From contig CBDCTL010000001.1 in assembly GCA_965222015.1 (NCBI GenBank), positions 310,001 to 374,000 of the forward strand: DNA of 64,000 bases, written 5' to 3'. The position numbers and the translations under genes were made by a program. The notes under the pieces are model-generated. The model was given only the letters and a program-made list of their open reading frames with translations. It had not been told where the DNA came from and did no database searches. The DNA comes from JANQPX01 sp965222015 (lineage in GTDB: Bacteria > Pseudomonadota > Alphaproteobacteria > Geminicoccales > Geminicoccaceae). Below are positions 16,775 through 25,575 of this stretch, piece by piece. Numbering within the stretch: position 1 is the first letter of the stretch; each line of letters begins with the position of its first letter.

Positions 16775-18709
16775 TCAGAAGACCGGCTGCGGGCGGGGCG
16801 CCGCGCCATAGTCGAAATTTCCGTCACTCTCGATCAGCCGGGCAAGTGCCGCCTCGTCGATCTCGATCGGGTGCGTCTCCTGGAGGGCGCGCCCATATTG
16901 ATCCAGCAGATCCGAACGCACCTGGCGTTCGAGCTCCGCTTTCAGCTGATCGAGCCCGTCCTGATCGTCGCTTCCGGCGTGTTCGATGATCTCGTCGACC
17001 GCGATCACGACCGCGCCTTCTTCGGTCTCGATCACCTCGTCCGCCACCCGGCCTTCCGCGGTTTGGAACAGGGCCTCGATGGCGGCAGGGTTCAGTCCGG
17101 CATCCGCACCGTCGTCGGCGCGCTTGACTGGCTCGACGGTCTCGATGCTGAGGCCATCGCTTGCGGCCAGCGTCTCCAGGCTCGCGGCCTCCTGCAGCTT
17201 GATGCGGATCTCTTCCGCCCGCGCTTTAGCGCCTTCGCGGCGCTGACGCTCCTCATAGAGTGCGACGACCTCGTCCCGGACTTCGTCCAGCGGCTTCAGT
17301 CTGGGCTCGACGATTTCGTCGACCTCGACGACGTAATAGGCGCCGTCGTCGGTCTCTTCCAGAAGCGATGGTTCGCCCTGTTCGGCCTCGAACGCGGTCT
17401 GCAGGAGCGCTGGCCAAGCTTCAAGCTCGGTCACCGGTTCGCCTGCTTCATCGAGACCCTGGCGATCGACCGCCTCGACGGTTTTCGCGCTCAGGCCCAC
17501 CGCCTCGGCGGCTTCCGAAACGCCGGAACCGGCGGCGAGTTCGTCGTCGAGCTGGGTCGCGAAAGCGGGCAGACGATCCTCGGCCTCGACCAGGGCCAGC
17601 TCTTCCTCGATCTCGTCCCGGACCTCCTCGAACGGCGTCACCTCCTCGGGCGTGATCGCGGTGATCTTGAAAAGATGAAAGCCGAACGGGCTCTCGATCG
17701 GATCGGTCACTTCGCCCGTGCTCACGACGAAGGCATCCGTTCCGAGCCCCGACGGCATGCCCGCTTCGGTGACTTCGCCGAGCTCGGTGAAGCTGGCGCC
17801 GTCAAGCTGGTCGGCGACCGCGGCGAAATCCTCACCTTCCTCGATCAGCGCTTCCGCCTTCGATGCGGTCTCCTCGTCAGAAGTCAGGAGCTGCTCGACG
17901 GTTCTCGTCTCCGGCTTGACGTAGCGTGCCGCGCGGTCGTCATAGGCGGCGCGCACGTCCTCTTCCGCGATCTCGACCTCGTCGAGCAGATCCGCGGGCT
18001 CGATCGTGACATAGGTGACGGTGCGGTATTCAGGTGCGGTGAAGCGCTGCTCGTCTTCGCCGTGGATCGCTTCGAGCGTCGCTTCGTCGGGCTCGGGGAT
18101 ATCCGTGATATCAGCATCGGCGACCAGGACGTAGCGGCCGCGCCGCTCTTGGTTTCGATGCCGGTAAATCGCTTCCACCTGGGCGTCCGGCACCGTGGCA
18201 CCGGCCGCGATGCTCGACGTCAGGGCGTTGCGCGCGAGGTCCTGGCGATAGGCCCGGAGATAGCCCTCCTCGCTGAGGCCGGTGGTGCGCAGAAGCTGGT
18301 TGAAGCGCAGGCGATCGAAGCGCCCGGCGGACTGAAAGTTGGGGTTCTCGGTGATCAGTCTGCGGAGCGTGTCGTCGTCGACGGTGACGCCCATTTCCTC
18401 CGCTTCGAGACTGATCAGTCGCTGGCCGATCTGTTCCTGCAGCGTCTGCTGCAGCAACCCGAAGCCCAGTGCCTGCTCGCGCGTGAGCTGCCCGCCGAAC
18501 TGGCGCTGCAGATTGTCGAGGCTGCGGTTGAAGGCGTCGTTCAGCTCGCCTGAGCTGATTTCCGACGAGCCGACGCTGGCCACGCTCTCCTCCGCCGGAT
18601 TTCCGTAGAAGATGTCGCCAATACCCCAGATGGCGAAGCTCAGCACCAGGACGAGCAGAAGCGCTTTGACGACCCAGGATCCGGCCTGTTTGCGGAGAGC
18701 GGTGAGCAT
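16775..18709 (-). CDS. ppiD: Periplasmic peptidyl-prolyl isomerase / SurA-N-domain chaperone PpiD
   Basis: Inner-membrane-anchored folding factor for exported proteins. It starts MLTALRKQAGSWVVKALLLV, giving a single N-terminal TM anchor and the typical FAIWGIGDIF. A SurA-type N-terminal helical region follows (ELNDAFNRSLDNLQRQFGG), then a parvulin-like rotamase region (FTELGEVTEAGMPSGLGTDAF, ESPFGFHLFKI) and a long acidic C-terminal part. It has about 644 residues, normal for the family. The ATG at 18709 is preferred because the upstream extension is not conserved-looking. It is divergent from tpiA and directly upstream of trpE, as in many alphaproteobacteria. Confidence 0.9.
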   Translation of the reverse strand: MLTALRKQAGSWVVKALLLVLVLSFAIWGIGDIFYGNPAEESVASVGSSEISSGELNDAFNRSLDNLQRQFGGQLTREQALGFGLLQQTLQEQIGQRLISLEAEEMGVTVDDDTLRRLITENPNFQSAGRFDRLRFNQLLRTTGLSEEGYLRAYRQDLARNALTSSIAAGATVPDAQVEAIYRHRNQERRGRYVLVADADITDIPEPDEATLEAIHGEDEQRFTAPEYRTVTYVTIEPADLLDEVEIAEEDVRAAYDDRAARYVKPETRTVEQLLTSDEETASKAEALIEEGEDFAAVADQLDGASFTELGEVTEAGMPSGLGTDAFVVSTGEVTDPIESPFGFHLFKITAITPEEVTPFEEVRDEIEEELALVEAEDRLPAFATQLDDELAAGSGVSEAAEAVGLSAKTVEAVDRQGLDEAGEPVTELEAWPALLQTAFEAEQGEPSLLEETDDGAYYVVEVDEIVEPRLKPLDEVRDEVVALYEERQRREGAKARAEEIRIKLQEAASLETLAASDGLSIETVEPVKRADDGADAGLNPAAIEALFQTAEGRVADEVIETEEGAVVIAVDEIIEHAGSDDQDGLDQLKAELERQVRSDLLDQYGRALQETHPIEIDEAALARLIESDGNFDYGAAPRPQPVF

Positions 18710-18913
18710 GGCGGTCGAGACGTGTCCGTTGGGCCGGAAACATCCGACCGGTTGCAGGAGCAACGCAATGTAGGCAGTGCGTCGATGTTGGGCAACCGTC
18801 GAGTTTTCCGGAGCCTTTCCGCGGTTTCATCCGCCACTGGCAAGCCGTTCGACCCTATGCTAGAGAGACGCCGCGTTCACTCCTCGCAACGTCCATTCAA
18901 TCAGGTGTCAGCG

Positions 18914-19681
18914 ATGACGGATCGAAGGCCGATCGTTCTCGGCAATTGGAAAATGAACGGGCTGCAGGCCGAAGGCGACGCTCTGGTTCGGGACCTCATG
19001 CGCGGGCTCGGCGCGAGGGTCGGTGGCGGCAGCCTCGGCGTCTGTCCACCGACCACATTGCTCGCCACGATCCGCGATCTCGTGAAGGACAGCGACATCC
19101 TGCTCGGCGGCCAGGACTGCGCGGTGGAGAGCCGAGGTGCTTTCACCGGCGATGTCAGCGCGCCCATGCTGAAGGACGCCGGCTGCAGCTTTACCATCGT
19201 CGGCCACTCCGAGCGCCGACACGGCCATGGCGAAACGGACGCGACTGTAAAGGCGAAAGCCGAGGCCGCTTTCGGCGCCGGTCTCGACGTGGTGCTCTGC
19301 ATCGGCGAGACGGAGGCGGAGTGGGACGCGGGCGAAACGCTGGCCGTGCTCGACCGCCAGCTCGGGGACAGCCTGCCGAACGGCGCTTCCGCCGAAAACC
19401 TGATCCTCGCCTACGAGCCGGTCTGGGCGATCGGCACCGGCAAGACGCCTACCATGGATGACATCGCCCGCACCCATGCCCATCTGAGGAGCAGGCTGAA
19501 GGAGCTGGTTTCGACTGGCGCGGATCTGCCGATCCTCTATGGTGGCTCGGTCAAGGCGGTGAACGCCGGCGAGATCCTCGCGATCGACAATGTCGACGGC
19601 GCACTGGTCGGCGGCGCCAGTCTGAAAGCGGACGAGTTTCTTGCGATTTTCGATGCCGGACAGGCGGCGCAGGCGGCGTGA
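18914..19681 (+). CDS. tpiA: Triosephosphate isomerase
   Basis: Interconverts dihydroxyacetone phosphate and glyceraldehyde-3-phosphate. 255 residues, standard length. The visible signatures are GNWKMNG (catalytic Lys), VGHSERR (catalytic His), AYEPVWAIGTGKTP (catalytic Glu and flexible loop 6) and LYGGSVKAVNAGEI (phosphate binding). The ATG at 18914 gives the usual MTDRRPIVLGNWK start; a longer frame reaches into the ppiD promoter. It is the first gene of the tpiA-secG-pyrG-kdsA-eno series. Confidence 0.97.
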   Translation: MTDRRPIVLGNWKMNGLQAEGDALVRDLMRGLGARVGGGSLGVCPPTTLLATIRDLVKDSDILLGGQDCAVESRGAFTGDVSAPMLKDAGCSFTIVGHSERRHGHGETDATVKAKAEAAFGAGLDVVLCIGETEAEWDAGETLAVLDRQLGDSLPNGASAENLILAYEPVWAIGTGKTPTMDDIARTHAHLRSRLKELVSTGADLPILYGGSVKAVNAGEILAIDNVDGALVGGASLKADEFLAIFDAGQAAQAA

Positions 19682-19741
19682 CCATCGCCTGGCCTCCCGC
19701 CTGCTGGCAGGTGACGGACCTTTCCCATCGGGACGGATGAG

Positions 19742-20092
19742 ATGACCACGATTCTTTTGATCATCCACCTTTTGATCGCGCTCGCGCTGGTCGGTGTGAT
19801 CCTGCTGCAGCGAAGCGAGGGCGGTGCGCTCGGCATCGGCGGCGGTGGTGGTGGCGCAGGCGGCGGCCTCGGCGGCTTCATGTCGGGCCGGGCGTCCGCC
19901 AACCTTCTGACGCGGACCACGGCGTTCCTGGCGGTCGGCTTCATCGCCACCAGCCTGCTGCTGGCGATTCTGGCGAGCAACCGTTCGGCACCGACCTCGA
20001 TCCTGGATCAGCCCGCGGGCGAACCTGCCGCGACCAGCGAACCGGCGACGCCGGTCGCTCCGGCCGAGCCTGCAGCGCCGACTGCGGACTGA
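19742..20092 (+). CDS. secG: Preprotein translocase subunit SecG
   Basis: Small membrane subunit of the SecYEG channel. The 116-residue product has two TM helices (TTILLIIHLLIALALVGVIL and TTAFLAVGFIATSLLLAIL) joined by the glycine-rich GIGGGGGGAGGGLGGF cytoplasmic loop and the FMSGRASANLLTR segment typical of SecG. The C-terminal tail is Ala/Pro/Glu-rich low complexity, common in alphaproteobacterial SecG. It lies between tpiA and pyrG, the usual alphaproteobacterial location. Confidence 0.95.
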   Translation: MTTILLIIHLLIALALVGVILLQRSEGGALGIGGGGGGAGGGLGGFMSGRASANLLTRTTAFLAVGFIATSLLLAILASNRSAPTSILDQPAGEPAATSEPATPVAPAEPAAPTAD

Positions 20093-20184
20093 CCGGGGCG
20101 CATGGTCTCGCCCGGCGTCATGACCAAAGCGTGCGAACGGCGCGTCCTCTCCTTCCGAAACGGCGGACCGAAGGGCTCTCGTCG

Positions 20185-21816
20185 ATGACGCGCTACGTCT
20201 TCATCACCGGCGGCGTGGTGTCCTCCCTGGGCAAGGGGCTGGCCTCAGCCGCCATCGGCGCACTGCTTCAGGCCCGCGGCTATTCGGTGCGACTTCGAAA
20301 GCTCGATCCCTATCTGAACGTCGATCCGGGGACCATGAGCCCCTATCAGCATGGCGAGGTCTACGTCACCGACGACGGGGCCGAGACCGATCTCGATCTC
20401 GGTCATTACGAGCGTTTCACCGGCGTGCCGGCGCGAGGCAGCGACAGCGTCACCGCCGGCAAGATCTACAGCTGGGTGCTCGCCAAGGAACGGCGCGGCG
20501 ACTATCTCGGCGGCACGGTGCAGGTGGTGCCCCACGTCACCGACATGATCAAATCCTGCATCTTCGCCGACGTCGAGGAGAGCGACGACTTCGTGCTCTG
20601 CGAAATCGGCGGCACGGTCGGCGACATCGAGGGGCTGCCTTTTCTCGAGGCGATCCGGCAGCTTCGTTTCGAGCTCGGCCGCGAGCGTGTCGCCTATCTG
20701 CATCTGACCCTGGTGCCGTTCATCGCATCGGCGGGCGAGCTCAAGACCAAGCCCACCCAGCATTCGGTACGCGAGCTCCGCGGCATCGGCATCCAGCCGG
20801 ACATTCTGCTCTGCAGAACCGAGCATCCGATCCCGGAGGACGCCAAGCGCAAGATCGCCCTTCAGTGCAATGTCGAGGCCGGCGGCGTCATTCCTGCAGA
20901 AGACGTCAAGAGCATCTACGAGGTGCCGATCAAATACCATGCCGAGGGGCTGGACACACAACTGCTTCGCCATTTCGGCCTGCCGCACGAGGCCGAGCCC
21001 GACCTGCTTCGCTGGGACAGCATCGTCGAACGTGTCCACAAGCCCGAAGGCGAGGTCACGATCGCCGTGGTCGGAAAATATATGGGCCTGCAGGACGCCT
21101 ACAAGTCGTTGGACGAGGCGCTGACCCATGGCGGCATCGCCAACAACATCAAGGTCAGGACGATCTGGCTGGACGCCGAGATCTTCGAGACCGACGATGC
21201 CGCCATGCACCTCCAGGATGTCCATGGCATTCTCGTGCCGGGCGGCTTCGGCGAGCGCGGGGTCGAAGGCAAAGTGCATGCAGTCACCTTCGCGCGCAAG
21301 CGAAAGGTGCCCTATTTCGGCATCTGTCTCGGCCTGCAGATGGCGGTGATCGAGACCGCGCGAAAACTGGCCGGGATCGAGGGGGCTGGGTCGACGGAGT
21401 TTGGCCCTTGCGACGAGCCGGTGGTCGGCCTCTTGACCGAGTGGGAGCGGGACGGCGAGGTCGAGACCAGAAGCGCTGGCGACGATCTCGGCGGCACCAT
21501 GCGGCTTGGCGCCTATCCCTGCGCGCTCGCGGACGGCAGTCTCGCCCGCAGCATCTACGATGCGGCCGAGATCAGCGAGCGGCACAGGCATCGCTACGAG
21601 GTCAATGTCAATTACATGAACCGTCTGTCTGCGGCCGGGCTGTCCTTTTCGGGCATGTCCCCGGACGGCAGGCTGCCGGAGGTGATCGAGCTGCCGGGCC
21701 ATCCCTGGTTCGTCGGCGTGCAGTTTCATCCCGAGCTCAAATCCAAGCCCTTCGACCCGCATCCGCTGTTCGCGTCCTTCATCAAGGCCGCTCTCGATCA
21801 GTCGCGTCTCGTCTGA
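20185..21816 (+). CDS. pyrG: CTP synthase
   Basis: Converts UTP to CTP using glutamine. 543 residues. The N-terminal synthetase domain begins YVFITGGVVSSLGKGL (P-loop-like ATP site) and includes KLDPYLNVDPGTMSPYQHGEV and CEIGGTVGDIE. The C-terminal class I glutamine amidotransferase domain has LVPGGFGERG, the nucleophile Cys in FGICLGLQMAV and the His/Glu pair in GVQFHPELKSKP. The ATG at 20185 gives the family start MTRYVFITGG. No frameshift is seen. Confidence 0.98.
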   Translation: MTRYVFITGGVVSSLGKGLASAAIGALLQARGYSVRLRKLDPYLNVDPGTMSPYQHGEVYVTDDGAETDLDLGHYERFTGVPARGSDSVTAGKIYSWVLAKERRGDYLGGTVQVVPHVTDMIKSCIFADVEESDDFVLCEIGGTVGDIEGLPFLEAIRQLRFELGRERVAYLHLTLVPFIASAGELKTKPTQHSVRELRGIGIQPDILLCRTEHPIPEDAKRKIALQCNVEAGGVIPAEDVKSIYEVPIKYHAEGLDTQLLRHFGLPHEAEPDLLRWDSIVERVHKPEGEVTIAVVGKYMGLQDAYKSLDEALTHGGIANNIKVRTIWLDAEIFETDDAAMHLQDVHGILVPGGFGERGVEGKVHAVTFARKRKVPYFGICLGLQMAVIETARKLAGIEGAGSTEFGPCDEPVVGLLTEWERDGEVETRSAGDDLGGTMRLGAYPCALADGSLARSIYDAAEISERHRHRYEVNVNYMNRLSAAGLSFSGMSPDGRLPEVIELPGHPWFVGVQFHPELKSKPFDPHPLFASFIKAALDQSRLV

Positions 21817-21827
21817 GTTGCGGGGAG

Positions 21828-22715
21828 ATGGCTGAAGCGGACAAAGCACCCGGCAGCGAGACACGCAGGCTCGACGTCGGCGATCTCGAAATCGGCCAGG
21901 ACCTGCCCTTTGTCCTGATCGCAGGGCCCTGCCAGATCGAGAGTCGCGATCACGCCCTGGAGATGGCGGAAGCGCTTTCGGACATTTGCGGCGAGCGCGA
22001 GATCGGCCTCATCTACAAGAGTTCCTTCGACAAGGCCAACCGCACCAGTGCCGGCAGCGCGCGAGGCGTGGGTTTGAAGCGTGGCATCGGCATTCTTGCC
22101 GACGTCCGGGAAAAATTCGGCTGTCCGACGATCACCGATGTCCACGAGGGCCACCAATGCGCCGCGGTCGCCGAAGCGGTGGACGTCCTGCAGATCCCGG
22201 CCTTTCTCTGTCGCCAGACCGATCTCTTGAAGGCCGCGGCCGAAACACGCGCCGCCGTCCATGTCAAGAAGGGCCAGTTCCTGGCGCCCTGGGACATGGT
22301 CCATGTCGCGCAAAAGCTCGAAGCGTTCGGCTGCGCGCGCATTCTTCTCGGCGAGCGCGGCACGTCCTTTGGCTACAACACGCTGGTCTCGGATTTTCGC
22401 GGTCTGCCGGTGATGGCGGGGACCGGCTGGCCCGTCGTGTTCGACGCCACCCACTCGGTGCAGCAGCCGGGCGGGCAGGGCGGCACCAGCGGCGGCCAGC
22501 GGGAATTCGTGCCGGTGCTGGCGCGGGCGGCGCTTGCGGTCGGCGTGGCGGCGCTGTTCGTCGAGACCCACCAGGACCCGGACAGAGCGCCGAGCGACGG
22601 CCCGAACATGGTGCCGATCCAGCGGCTCTCGCGTATGCTTTCGATCTTTCAGGAGTTCGACCGGCTCGCCAAGAGCCACCCCCTCAACCTGACCTTCTCG
22701 CAGGACGCACCATGA
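21828..22715 (+). CDS. kdsA: 3-deoxy-8-phosphooctulonate (KDO-8-P) synthase
   Basis: Condenses PEP with arabinose-5-phosphate to make the KDO precursor of lipopolysaccharide, so the cell has a Gram-negative envelope. About 295 residues. Signatures include FVLIAGPCQIESRDHALEMA, YKSSFDKANRTS, TDVHEGHQC, LQIPAFLCRQTDLL and VFDATHSVQQPGG. The start at 21828 lies 12 bases after the pyrG stop. The stop overlaps the eno ATG (ATGA), implying translational coupling. Confidence 0.96.
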   Translation: MAEADKAPGSETRRLDVGDLEIGQDLPFVLIAGPCQIESRDHALEMAEALSDICGEREIGLIYKSSFDKANRTSAGSARGVGLKRGIGILADVREKFGCPTITDVHEGHQCAAVAEAVDVLQIPAFLCRQTDLLKAAAETRAAVHVKKGQFLAPWDMVHVAQKLEAFGCARILLGERGTSFGYNTLVSDFRGLPVMAGTGWPVVFDATHSVQQPGGQGGTSGGQREFVPVLARAALAVGVAALFVETHQDPDRAPSDGPNMVPIQRLSRMLSIFQEFDRLAKSHPLNLTFSQDAP

Positions 22716-23995
22716 TCGACACCGAAATCACCGCCATCACCGGCCGCCAGGTGCTGGACAGCCGCGGCAACCCCACCGTCGAGGTGGACGTGACGCTGGA
22801 AGGCGGCGCCGTCGGCCGTGCCGCCGTGCCGTCCGGCGCGTCCACCGGTTCGAAGGAGGCGATCGAGCTGCGCGACGGCGACAAGAAGGTCTATCTCGGC
22901 AAGGCGGTGACCAAGGCGGTGGACGCCGTGAACGGCGAGCTCACGGACGCGCTGTTCGGCCGGGACGCGCTCGAGCAGGCTGCTCTCGATCGGTTGATGA
23001 TCGAGCTGGATGGCACGCCCAACAAGAAACGCCTCGGCGCGAACGCGATTCTCGGCATCAGCCTGGCGATCGCCAAGGCGTCCGCGAACGCGCTCGGTAT
23101 GCCTCTCTATCGCTATGTCGGCGGCGTCAACGCCAAGATTCTACCGGTGCCGATGATGAACGTCATCAATGGCGGCGCCCATGCCGACAACCCGATCGAC
23201 GTGCAGGAATTCATGATCATGCCGGTGGGGGCGCCGACTTTTTCCGAAGGTCTGCGCATGGGCACCGAAATTTTCCACGCCCTGAAGGCGGCGCTGAAGG
23301 ATGCGGACCATAACACCAATGTCGGCGACGAGGGCGGGTTTGCGCCCAACCTCGCCAGCACCGACGACGCGCTCGGCTTTCTTGCCAAGGCGGTGGAAGC
23401 GGCGGGCTACGCGCTCGGCGACGACGTGGTCTTCGCGCTCGACGCCGCAGCCAGCGAGTTCGGCAAAGACGGCAAATACAACCTCGAAGGCGAGGGCAGG
23501 ACGCTCGATGGCGACGGCATGGTCAAATATTACCAGGAGCTTTGCGGCCGCTATCCGATCAAATCGATCGAAGACGGCATGAGCGAGGACGATTGGAATG
23601 GGTGGGCGGCACTCACCGAAGCGATCGGCAAGACCGTGCAGCTCGTGGGCGACGACCTTTTCGTCACCAATCCCGAGATCGTCGCCGAGGGCATTCAGCT
23701 CGGCGTCGCCAACGCGCTCCTGGTCAAGGTCAATCAGATCGGCTCGCTCACCGAAACGCTGGATGCGGTCGAGCTCGCGCATCGCGCCGCCTATCGCTCG
23801 GTGATGAGCCATCGTTCCGGTGAGACCGAGGACGCGACGATCGCCGATCTTGCTGTCGCTACCAATTGCGGGCAGATAAAGACAGGATCTTTGTCGCGTT
23901 CGGATCGACTTGCGAAATATAATCAGCTACTTAGGATCGAAGAGGCGCTCGGCGATCAGGCGCGATACGCCGGTCGCGCGGCGCTTGGTCTTTGA
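22712..23995 (+). CDS. eno: Enolase (phosphopyruvate hydratase)
   Basis: Interconverts 2-phosphoglycerate and PEP. 427 residues. Signatures: REVLDSRGNPT-type start (here GRQVLDSRGNPTVEVDV), GASTGSKEAIELRDGD, NVINGGAHADNP, SIEDGMSEDDW, LLVKVNQIGSLTET and SHRSGETED, covering the Mg-binding and catalytic Lys regions. It also provides the PEP step needed downstream of the glycerate pathway encoded at the right end of this window. Overlaps kdsA by four bases. Confidence 0.98.
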   Translation: MIDTEITAITGRQVLDSRGNPTVEVDVTLEGGAVGRAAVPSGASTGSKEAIELRDGDKKVYLGKAVTKAVDAVNGELTDALFGRDALEQAALDRLMIELDGTPNKKRLGANAILGISLAIAKASANALGMPLYRYVGGVNAKILPVPMMNVINGGAHADNPIDVQEFMIMPVGAPTFSEGLRMGTEIFHALKAALKDADHNTNVGDEGGFAPNLASTDDALGFLAKAVEAAGYALGDDVVFALDAAASEFGKDGKYNLEGEGRTLDGDGMVKYYQELCGRYPIKSIEDGMSEDDWNGWAALTEAIGKTVQLVGDDLFVTNPEIVAEGIQLGVANALLVKVNQIGSLTETLDAVELAHRAAYRSVMSHRSGETEDATIADLAVATNCGQIKTGSLSRSDRLAKYNQLLRIEEALGDQARYAGRAALGL

Positions 23996-24005
23996 GGACG
24001 AGGAC

Positions 24006-24356
24006 GTGCTGGGACGGGCTTTCGATTTTCGGCGACGGATGAAATGGCAGTCCTGGCTGCTGGTGGTCAGCGTCGGGCTCGCTTTTTACTTCGGCTATCA
24101 CGCGCTGAACGGCAATCGAGGGTTTTTCGCATCGCAGGAGAAGGAGAAGGAACTCGCAGCGGCCGAGAAAAAGCTGAGCACGCTCGAGGACGAGCGCCTC
24201 CGGCTCGAACGGCGGGTGGAGCGGCTTCGGCCCGAATCCCTCGATCCCGACCTGATCGACGAGCTCGCGCGGGAAACGCTCAGCATGGCCGAACCGGAGG
24301 ATGTGATCATCCTGCTGGAGCCGGAGAGCTCGCGGTCCGAGATCGGCGACCGCTAG
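24006..24356 (+). CDS. ftsB: Septum formation initiator, FtsB/DivIC family
   Basis: Small divisome protein linking FtsL and FtsQ at the septum. One TM helix (WLLVVSVGLAFYFGYHAL) is followed by a coiled coil (KEKELAAAEKKLSTLEDERL, RRVERLRPESLDPDLIDELA) and the short ARETLSMAEPEDVI tail seen in FtsB. The frame is open from 23910, inside eno. A GTG at 24006 preceded by GAGGACGAGG, or the ATG at 24039, are the plausible starts. Position between eno and pdhA is standard in alphaproteobacteria. Confidence 0.88.
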   Translation: MLGRAFDFRRRMKWQSWLLVVSVGLAFYFGYHALNGNRGFFASQEKEKELAAAEKKLSTLEDERLRLERRVERLRPESLDPDLIDELARETLSMAEPEDVIILLEPESSRSEIGDR

Positions 24357-24484
24357 ACGATGGGCGGGCATGTTCCGACAGGCTGGCTGCGAGGTCGGGC
24401 GATCGACATGTGCGGTGGTGTTCGTGAAACGGTCCTGAAGCCGGCGCGGCCCGCTTCGCGGACGTTGCGCTTTGATTGGAGACG

Positions 24485-25543
24485 ATGAGCATGGCGACGG
24501 CGACAGGTCGTAGGACTGGCGGGGCCGAGAAGGAAAGCGGCGCCGGTAAGAAGACGACGTCCGGACGGTCGTCGAAACCGAAAGTCTCGACGGACGAGCT
24601 GCTCGCCTATTACCGGGACATGCTTTTGATCCGCCGCTTCGAGGAAAAGGCGGGCCAGCTTTACGGCATGGGCCTGATCGGTGGCTTTTGTCACCTCTAT
24701 ATCGGCCAGGAGGCGGTTGCGGTCGGCGTCCAGCACGCGCTGAAGGATGGCGATTCCGTGATCACCGGCTATCGCGACCACGGCCACATGCTGGTCTGCG
24801 AGATGGACCCGAACCGGGTCATGGCGGAGCTCACCGGCCGCGCCGGCGGCTACTCCAAAGGCAAGGGTGGCTCGATGCACATGTTCGCCCGCGACAAGAA
24901 TTTTTATGGCGGTCACGGCATCGTCGGCGCCCAGGTGCCGCTCGGCACAGGCATTGCCTTCGCCCACAAATATCGCGGCGATGGCGGCGTCTGCGTCGCC
25001 TATCTCGGTGATGGCGCCGTCAATCAGGGCCAGGTCTACGAGGCCTTCAACATGGCGAGTCTCTGGAGGCTGCCGGTGGTCTACGTGATCGAAAACAATC
25101 AGTACGGCATGGGCACGTCGGTCCAGCGCGCGTCGGCCAATCCGGATCTGCATCTGCGCGGCTCCGCCTACAACATTCCGGGCGAGCAGATCGACGGCAT
25201 GGACGTGGTCGCGGTCAGGACCGCCGCCGAGGAGGCGGTCGCCCATGCGCGCGAGGTGGGGCCGATTCTGCTGGAGGCGATGACCTATCGCTATCGCGGG
25301 CATTCGATGTCGGATCCGGCAAAATACCGCTCGCGCGAGGAGGTGCAGGAGACCCGCGCGGAACGCGATCCGATCGATCGGCTGCGCGAGCGCATGCTGA
25401 AGGACAAGCTGGCCGACGAGGGCGCGTTCAAGGCGATCGACAAGGAGATCCGCGCGATCGTCAACGAGGCCGCGGCATTTGCCCAGGACAGCCCTGAGCC
25501 GAAGCCGGAAGAACTCTACACCGACGTCTATGTCGATGCCTGA
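24485..25543 (+). CDS. pdhA: Pyruvate dehydrogenase E1 component, alpha subunit
   Basis: With the beta subunit this decarboxylates pyruvate using thiamine diphosphate. It has 352 residues with an Ala/Gly/Lys-rich start, ELLAYYRDMLLIRRFEEKAG, GFCHLYIGQEAVAVG, GYRDHGHML, the GGSMHMFARDKNFYGGHGI phosphorylation-loop region, and the ThDP motif GDGAVNQGQVYEAFNMA. TTGGAG lies just before the ATG at 24485; an alternative ATG is at 24491. First gene of the four-gene pdh operon, about 130 bases after ftsB. Confidence 0.96.
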   Translation: MSMATATGRRTGGAEKESGAGKKTTSGRSSKPKVSTDELLAYYRDMLLIRRFEEKAGQLYGMGLIGGFCHLYIGQEAVAVGVQHALKDGDSVITGYRDHGHMLVCEMDPNRVMAELTGRAGGYSKGKGGSMHMFARDKNFYGGHGIVGAQVPLGTGIAFAHKYRGDGGVCVAYLGDGAVNQGQVYEAFNMASLWRLPVVYVIENNQYGMGTSVQRASANPDLHLRGSAYNIPGEQIDGMDVVAVRTAAEEAVAHAREVGPILLEAMTYRYRGHSMSDPAKYRSREEVQETRAERDPIDRLRERMLKDKLADEGAFKAIDKEIRAIVNEAAAFAQDSPEPKPEELYTDVYVDA

Positions 25544-25575
25544 AGGCCGCGGGCCTCGCGCTAGGAAAGCTGACA

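Noticed and set aside
20245..21864. 539-codon minus-strand frame opposite pyrG
   Set aside because: Antisense shadow of CTP synthase; no recognisable motif.
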